Shown here: positions 59,493-64,000 of the stretch, piece after piece
Layout of the letters: every line of letters begins with the position of its first letter
Position numbering within the stretch: position 1 is the first letter of the stretch
Assembly (NCBI GenBank): GCA_900108205.1
Contig: FNUU01000010.1
Location: 1-64,000, forward strand
Direction of reading: 5' to 3'
Source of the DNA: Eubacterium ruminantium
GTDB taxonomy: Bacteria; Bacillota; Clostridia; Lachnospirales; Lachnospiraceae
DNA: 64,000 nt
Position numbers and translations under genes: made by a program
The notes under the pieces: model-generated
Seen by the model: only the letters and a program-made list of their open reading frames with translations
Database searches by the model: none
Told to the model about the DNA's origin: nothing

Positions 59493-60164
59493 ATGACTGA
59501 GTTTAAGGTGGTTGAAAAGTTTATAAGTATAAATGGAGAAGCTGTCCGTGCCGGAGAACTTAGCGTATTCATCAGATTTAAGGGCTGTAACTTAAGATGC
59601 AATTACTGTGATACGCTTTGGGCTTGTGAAGATGGGGCGGAGTATTCGCTGATGAATACGGAAGATATTTATGAATATATAAAAGCTTCAGGTATAAAAA
59701 ATGTTACTCTGACAGGCGGAGAGCCTATGCTGCAGGAAGGTATCGGTGAACTGCTGCAAAGACTGGGAAGTGATACTGACCTTCGCATAGAGGTGGAAAC
59801 GAATGGAGCAGTACCGCTCACGGATTATTATCGGAGTGTACCGGATAATGTAAGTTTTACTGTTGATTATAAATGCACCGGCAGCGGTATGGAAAAGGCT
59901 ATGTATCTTCCGAATTTTGAGGGCCTGAGGAGCATTGATACGGTGAAATTTGTAGTATCGGACATTATTGACCTTGACAAGGCTGCAGAGGTCATTGAGA
60001 AATACAGATTATCTGAAAAATGTCCTGTTTATCTCAGTGCGGTTTTTGGCAGGATAACTCCTGAAGAGATCGTGGAATATATGAAGGATAATAAACTGAA
60101 CGATATAAGACTTCAGCTTCAGATGCATAAATATATATGGCCGCCGGAAATGAAGGGCGTATAA
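59493..60164 (+). CDS. queE: 7-carboxy-7-deazaguanine synthase
   Basis: A 223-residue radical SAM enzyme, third step of preQ0 synthesis. The cluster motif is the CxxxCxxC in FKGCNLRCNYCDTLWAC (about residues 31-38). Substrate and SAM residues are in VEKFISINGEAVRAGELSVF and TLTGGEPMLQ. The C-terminal LQLQMHKYIWP is a typical QueE ending. It follows queD after 27 bases with GGGAGTA upstream. It rearranges 6-carboxytetrahydropterin to 7-carboxy-7-deazaguanine under anaerobic conditions. Confidence 0.92.
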   Translation: MTEFKVVEKFISINGEAVRAGELSVFIRFKGCNLRCNYCDTLWACEDGAEYSLMNTEDIYEYIKASGIKNVTLTGGEPMLQEGIGELLQRLGSDTDLRIEVETNGAVPLTDYYRSVPDNVSFTVDYKCTGSGMEKAMYLPNFEGLRSIDTVKFVVSDIIDLDKAAEVIEKYRLSEKCPVYLSAVFGRITPEEIVEYMKDNKLNDIRLQLQMHKYIWPPEMKGV

Positions 60165-60229
60165 GGATGGGTATGATAATACCATTTGCACTGTTGTTTT
60201 TTACATTAGAAAGATGAGGATAGAATAAA

Positions 60230-60811
60230 ATGGCTGTTGATAAGGAAAAAATAAAAGAGCATATAAGAGGTATACTCCTGGCGATAGGTGAGGATCCGGA
60301 CAGAGAGGGCCTTCGTGAAACTCCGGACAGAGTTGCACGTATGTATGAAGAGGTTTTTGCGGGTATATCCTATACAAATGATGAGATTGCCGCCATGTTT
60401 AATAAGACATTTGAAGCTCCTAAGGACAGAAATAAAAATGATATCGTGCTTGTTAAGGATATTGAAGCCTTCAGCTACTGTGAACATCATATGGCTATCA
60501 TGTATGACATGAATATTTCGGTAGCTTATATTCCGAGAGACAGGGTTATCGGGCTCAGTAAGATAGTCAGGATAGCAGATATGGTTACAAGAAGACTGCA
60601 GCTTCAGGAAAGGATAGGTGCGGATATAGCCGATGTTATGGAGAAAGCTACAGGGTCACCGGATATTGCGGTTATAATCGAGGCAAAACACAGCTGTGTA
60701 ACAGCCAGAGGAATAAAGAACAGAGAATCTTCGACATTTACAACAACCTTTAAGGGTGTTTTCAATGAAGAAAAGATGCAGGAGAAGCTTCTCATGATGA
60801 TGAAGAAATAA
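60230..60811 (+). CDS. folE: GTP cyclohydrolase I
   Basis: The 193-residue FolE makes dihydroneopterin triphosphate from GTP, the first step of both folate and preQ0 pathways. Hallmarks are GEDPDREGLRETPDRVARMYEE (read in parts), the zinc Cys/His in AFSYCEHHMA, PRDRVIGLSKIVRIADM, and the second zinc Cys in HSCVTARGIKNRESSTFT. Its place inside the que operon means it feeds queuosine synthesis. GATAGAAT precedes ATG 60230 after AGATGAGGAT. A gap of 167 bases separates it from queC. Confidence 0.95.
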   Translation: MAVDKEKIKEHIRGILLAIGEDPDREGLRETPDRVARMYEEVFAGISYTNDEIAAMFNKTFEAPKDRNKNDIVLVKDIEAFSYCEHHMAIMYDMNISVAYIPRDRVIGLSKIVRIADMVTRRLQLQERIGADIADVMEKATGSPDIAVIIEAKHSCVTARGIKNRESSTFTTTFKGVFNEEKMQEKLLMMMKK

Positions 60812-60978
60812 TAGTGAATACCGGACTGTCATGGATGTGTCGTGATGAATTATAATGAGTCCGTTAATAATAACGGAATAATAAAACATAGACTGACTGT
60901 ATTGATATATGACAGCAGGAACCTGAGGCAGATATACAGCAGAATGGATTAATTAATCAGGAAAGGGAGTAAGGGAAA

Positions 60979-61641
60979 ATGAAGAATAGAGATACAGCAT
61001 TGGTTGTTCTGAGCGGAGGTCAGGACAGTACAACATGCCTTCTGTGGGCGTTAAAAAGATATAAAACAGTGGAGGCAGTGTCCTTTGATTATAATCAGAG
61101 ACATAAGAAGGAGCTGGAATGTGCTGCTGAAATATGTAAGAAATTCGGAGTAAGACAGAAGATCATGGATATGTCGCTTCTTTCTGAGCTTGCACCAAAT
61201 TCGCTTACCAGAGCAGAGATAAAGGTGGATGAGGAAGCTCCGGAGAGCGGAACTCCGAATTCATTTGTTGAGGGAAGAAATCTGCTCTTCCTCACATATG
61301 CAGCTATTTACGCCAAGGGCCTTGGGATAAATGATATAATTACGGGAGTATCCCAGAGCGATTTTTCAGGCTATCCGGATTGCAGAAATGTTTTCATCAA
61401 GTCTCTCAATACAACTCTTAATCTGGCTATGGATTATGAATTTGATCTGATAACACCTCTTATGTGGATCGATAAAGAAGAAACATGGGAGCTGGCTGAC
61501 AGCCTCGGTGGACTTGAAATAATCCGTGACATGACACTTACCTGTTATAATGGTATAATGGGTGAAGGGTGCGGAAATTGTCCTGCATGCAAACTGCGTA
61601 AAAGGGGATACGACAGATATATGGCCAGAAGAAAGGTGTGA
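60979..61641 (+). CDS. queC: 7-cyano-7-deazaguanine synthase
   Basis: A 220-residue QueC, last step of preQ0 synthesis: it converts carboxydeazaguanine to preQ0 with ATP and ammonia. The PP-loop [19 protein letters not shown] is at residues 8-26 with [12 protein letters not shown] and NSFVEGRN after. The four-Cys zinc site is at the end ([19 protein letters not shown]). GGGAGTAAGG precedes ATG 60979. The lipid kinase gene begins a few bases after its stop. queF and tgt are not in the window. Confidence 0.95.
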   Translation: MKNRDTALVVLSGGQDSTTCLLWALKRYKTVEAVSFDYNQRHKKELECAAEICKKFGVRQKIMDMSLLSELAPNSLTRAEIKVDEEAPESGTPNSFVEGRNLLFLTYAAIYAKGLGINDIITGVSQSDFSGYPDCRNVFIKSLNTTLNLAMDYEFDLITPLMWIDKEETWELADSLGGLEIIRDMTLTCYNGIMGEGCGNCPACKLRKRGYDRYMARRKV

Positions 61642-61646
61642 AGACC

Positions 61647-62561
61647 ATGAGTAAAATGCTTTTTATCGTTAATCATAAAGCCGGTAAAAGAGTTATTAAA
61701 GGCAGCTTGAACAAGATTTTGGAGTTGTTTAACAAAGCCGGATTTGATGTGGAATATCATCCGACGAAGAGCGCAAATGATGCGGCTGAATATGTTGAAA
61801 AAACAAAAGGAGCATATGATATCATAGTATGTGCCGGAGGAGACGGAACTCTGGATAATACGGTTTCAGGTCTCATGAAGCTCAGGGAGAAAGGCATAAA
61901 GCTGCCGCCGCTCGGGTACATTCCATGCGGTTCTACAAATGATTATGCCAGAAGTCTTAAGATAAGTGCCAAACCAATAGAGGCGGCCAGAGACATAGTA
62001 AGAGGAAGAGCATGTCCTGTGGATGTGGGAACTCTCGGTAATACGGACTTTATTTATATAACTGCTTTTGGTCTCTTTACGGATATTTCATATTCAACAT
62101 CCCAGAAGCTTAAGAATTTTCTGGGACATACAGCTTATATTATAACAGCCGTAAAATGTCTTTTCAGAATTCAGACATACAGATTGAAGATCGAAATGGA
62201 CGATAAGACAGTTACGGGAGATTTCTGGTATGGCCAGGTAACAAATTCCCGTTCGGTTGGCGGATTCAGAGCTATTGGCGTAAAGGAAATGTCATTTTGT
62301 GATGGAAAGTACGAATGCCTTTTTATCAGAAAACCAAAAAATCCTTTTCAGCTGGCAGCAATCCTTTTCTCTATAGCAACCAATAAAATGAATCCAAAAT
62401 ATATATGCAGTGAAAAGGCGTCAAAGGTAAGAGTGCTTGCTAAGGGGCCGGTTCCGTGGACGGTTGATGGTGAGTATGGTGGAACATTTAAAAATGTCAT
62501 CATAAGGAACCATAAACAGGCGATAGATCTGGTACTTTCCAGGGACGGCGGATATAAGTAA
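61647..62561 (+). CDS. YegS/BmrU-type lipid kinase (diacylglycerol kinase family)
   Basis: I use ATG 61647 (304 residues) with AAGGTG eight bases away; GTG 61638 overlaps the queC stop but sits too close to the site. It is a diacylglycerol kinase catalytic domain protein of the YegS/Rv2252/BmrU family: LFIVNHKAGKR, IIVCAGGDGTLDNTVSGLM with the Gly-Gly-Asp-Gly-Thr nucleotide loop, PLGYIPCGSTNDYARSL, and a beta-rich C-terminal half with DGKYECLFIRKPKNP and WTVDGEYGG. It phosphorylates a membrane lipid. Transcribed together with queC. Confidence 0.85.
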   Translation: MSKMLFIVNHKAGKRVIKGSLNKILELFNKAGFDVEYHPTKSANDAAEYVEKTKGAYDIIVCAGGDGTLDNTVSGLMKLREKGIKLPPLGYIPCGSTNDYARSLKISAKPIEAARDIVRGRACPVDVGTLGNTDFIYITAFGLFTDISYSTSQKLKNFLGHTAYIITAVKCLFRIQTYRLKIEMDDKTVTGDFWYGQVTNSRSVGGFRAIGVKEMSFCDGKYECLFIRKPKNPFQLAAILFSIATNKMNPKYICSEKASKVRVLAKGPVPWTVDGEYGGTFKNVIIRNHKQAIDLVLSRDGGYK

Positions 62562-62679
62562 TTTACGTTTAGCAATACTGATTTATAGATATGATTTAAT
62601 TAATAAAAAGTTAATAAAAATTTAAGTAAAAAAATGTAAATGAAAATTTAAAGAAATATGAACAAATTGTAAAATCGTG

Positions 62680-62708
62680 TTGCATAATAAGGGAAATTAG
62701 TGTAAAAT
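62680..62708 (+). promoter_or_regulatory. Promoter candidate for the pseudopilin gene
   Basis: TTGCAT (62680-62685) and TAAAAT (62703-62708) are separated by 17 bases; a second -10-like TATAAT lies at 62714-62719. The surrounding 250-base spacer is AT-rich and has no gene. Confidence 0.55.
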
Positions 62709-62888
62709 AACGTTATAATCTGAATAGTGGTTAGGTGGCTGTATTATTAGGTGGAATAATTCGGTCAGGATTATTTGATATAATTGGTTTGGATACAGAT
62801 TCCGAAAGAAGTATTATGAGTGGTGCCATATGTTTCGTTTGAGTTGAGGGTCTGTATTATGATTGTGGATGTAAGAGAGGGAAAGCGT

Positions 62889-63530
62889 ATGACTACTAAG
62901 AATCGGAAAGAAAACAATAAAGGTTTTTCACTCGTTGAGCTGCTTATAGTTATAGCTATTATAGCTATTCTTTCGGCTGCTATAGCGCCTATGCTTATCA
63001 GATATATCGATAAGGCAAGGAAGCAGAAGGATGTAGCTGCGGCAGAAACTATATACCATGCTGCGGACGTAACACTTGCAACTGCGGATTCAAGTGTCCT
63101 GGGTGCATGGGAGAACAGCAGTGGTAATGCACTTTATGATCTGGAGGCAAACGGTGAAAAATATAAGGGTGAGTTTCTTGCATGGGCAAGAGGACAGTTC
63201 ATTTACCATGATGAAAACTATGAGTTTAAAAATGCATGGAACAATGCTCAGGCACAGTGGAATTTCGTTGAGGAATTCAATCCGTATATAAATCAGCATG
63301 AAAAGGCATCGACCTTTAATAAGAGCAATAAAGGAAATGCAGTACATTTTAGTTATAAAAAAACTAAGGATCCGAAGAAGAGATATAAACAGTATGCTGA
63401 CTGCTGGATGATATTCCGAAGAGAGGATACTCAGACGGTAGAGGTCTGGATAGGTTATAAACCGGACGGAAAGATCGTTACGCCGTATTACAGAATATAT
63501 CCTGATACAGATAAACGCTGGCTCAAATAA
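62889..63530 (+). CDS. Type IV pilin-like / pseudopilin protein
   Basis: ATG 62889, with GAGAGGG upstream, gives 213 residues; longer frames from 62820 add residues not expected before a prepilin leader. The leader ends NNKG with cleavage before FSLVELLIVIAIIAILSAAI, the class III signal and hydrophobic helix with the Glu5 residue. The rest is a soluble domain rich in Trp, Tyr, Lys and Ala. Such proteins assemble into pili or type II secretion pseudopili. No prepilin peptidase, ATPase or platform gene is adjacent, so it must use a machine encoded elsewhere. A strong terminator follows. Confidence 0.85.
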   Translation: MTTKNRKENNKGFSLVELLIVIAIIAILSAAIAPMLIRYIDKARKQKDVAAAETIYHAADVTLATADSSVLGAWENSSGNALYDLEANGEKYKGEFLAWARGQFIYHDENYEFKNAWNNAQAQWNFVEEFNPYINQHEKASTFNKSNKGNAVHFSYKKTKDPKKRYKQYADCWMIFRREDTQTVEVWIGYKPDGKIVTPYYRIYPDTDKRWLK

Positions 63531-63626
63531 TTGACAATAGTTATTGAGAAGCGAAATGTTTATCTTATAATTATGCAGGACGAAAGCCAATCCGGTATCA
63601 TGTCGGTATATGGTTTTGTAAAAATA

Positions 63627-63671
63627 AACATACGCAAATGCATTAAATGTATTTGCGTATGTTATTTTTTT
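63627..63671 (+). terminator. Rho-independent terminator after the pseudopilin gene
   Basis: AACATACGCAAAT (63627-63639) pairs over 13 bp with ATTTGCGTATGTT (63651-63663), followed by ATTTTTTT. Confidence 0.9.
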
Positions 63672-63778
63672 ATAGTAATATAGAAATGTATGATTAAGTA
63701 AATACAAATGAATATATTGTGTCAAAATTATTCCTTTGATGCAGTATGAAAAATATAAATAATACGAGGAAAAAGATT

Positions 63779-64000
63779 ATGAATAATGACAAATACGTAA
63801 GCCCGCTTTCAGAGAGATATGCATCTAAGGAGATGCAGTTTATTTTTTCACCTGATATGAAATTCACTACATGGAGGAAGCTCTGGATAGCTCTTGCAGA
63901 AACAGAACAGGAGCTTGGACTTAAGGATACTGAGGGTAATCCGCGTATCACAGATGAAATGATAGAAGAACTGAAGAGCCACGTAGATGATATCAACTAT
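63779..64000 (+). CDS. purB: Adenylosuccinate lyase, N-terminal part
   Basis: The first 74 codons of a lyase continue past the window edge. [17 protein letters not shown] is the characteristic start of PurB in Clostridia, followed by [19 protein letters not shown] and an Asp/Glu-rich helix. PurB cleaves SAICAR and adenylosuccinate in purine synthesis. Catalytic residues lie beyond the window. GAGGAAAAAG precedes ATG 63779. Confidence 0.9.
   Translation, partial: MNNDKYVSPLSERYASKEMQFIFSPDMKFTTWRKLWIALAETEQELGLKDTEGNPRITDEMIEELKSHVDDINY

Overview
The window reads as an ordinary chromosome segment of an anaerobic Firmicute of the Lachnospiraceae type (Coprococcus / Butyrivibrio / Lachnospira-like). 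This is inferred from strong GGAGG ribosome-binding sites, consensus TTGACA/TATAAT promoters, the rplM-rpsI pair, a molybdopterin-binding protein with a Cys-rich tail, cell-wall-binding repeat proteins, sugar-transfer ATP-grasp proteins and the general codon style. No phage, transposase, tRNA, rRNA or CRISPR array was found.

Region by region. (1) 1-19,400: the 3' end of truA, then a long same-strand envelope locus. It holds wecE-type sugar aminotransferase, a Wzx-like flippase and a polyisoprenyl-type GT2. These run into an unusual block of organic-acid enzymes: MmgE/PrpD, a TIM-barrel-like protein, an Ldh-family oxidoreductase, an ATP-grasp ligase, a CitE-like lyase, and fumarase-type beta and alpha subunits. 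The block is interleaved with two paralogous large membrane proteins and followed by an acyltransferase-3 protein. (2) 17,018-23,750: two paralogous secreted repeat proteins ending in NlpC/P60-like domains, and a secreted Fn3-like protein. (3) 23,800-30,700: an accessory, AT-richer stretch. It contains structured and repeated non-coding DNA, a papain-like secreted protease, a molybdopterin-binding protein, a VOC protein, a secreted protein behind a direct-repeat operator, duplicated small membrane proteins, a tetranucleotide-repeat mini-ORF and a zinc-ribbon membrane protein. (4) 30,700-38,200: rtcB, a small XRE regulator, rplM-rpsI, an anchored hypothetical, a cupin, a sugar-transfer ATP-grasp protein and, on the minus strand, a GH16 glucanase lipoprotein. 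(5) 38,200-48,100: one ABC exporter pair, then a five-gene ABC exporter plus two-component operon, a UPF0340 protein and a second sugar-transfer ATP-grasp protein (minus strand). (6) 48,300-64,000: parE-parC, acylphosphatase, S66 carboxypeptidase, a 3D-domain cell-wall protein, a Na/Pi cotransporter, thrC, a preQ1-type riboswitch in front of queD-queE-folE-queC, a lipid kinase, a lone pseudopilin and the start of purB.

How genes may work together. The 0.7-17 kb locus can be read as a pathway that makes an amino sugar (WecE), makes or remodels a small hydroxy- or dicarboxylic acid (hydratase, dehydratase, dehydrogenase and lyase families), joins it to something with an ATP-grasp ligase, and exports a decorated glycan (GT2, flippase, acyltransferase). 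That reading is inference from co-orientation and family chemistry. It is the best candidate here for an undescribed system.

Other signals are non-coding. There are four unrelated intergenic minisatellites (41, 60, 74 and 39 bp units), two clusters of short perfect hairpins (one closing as a multi-branched fold), an 85%-identical 67-bp dispersed element found twice, and a (GAAA)n tract inside a short ORF with a good ribosome-binding site.
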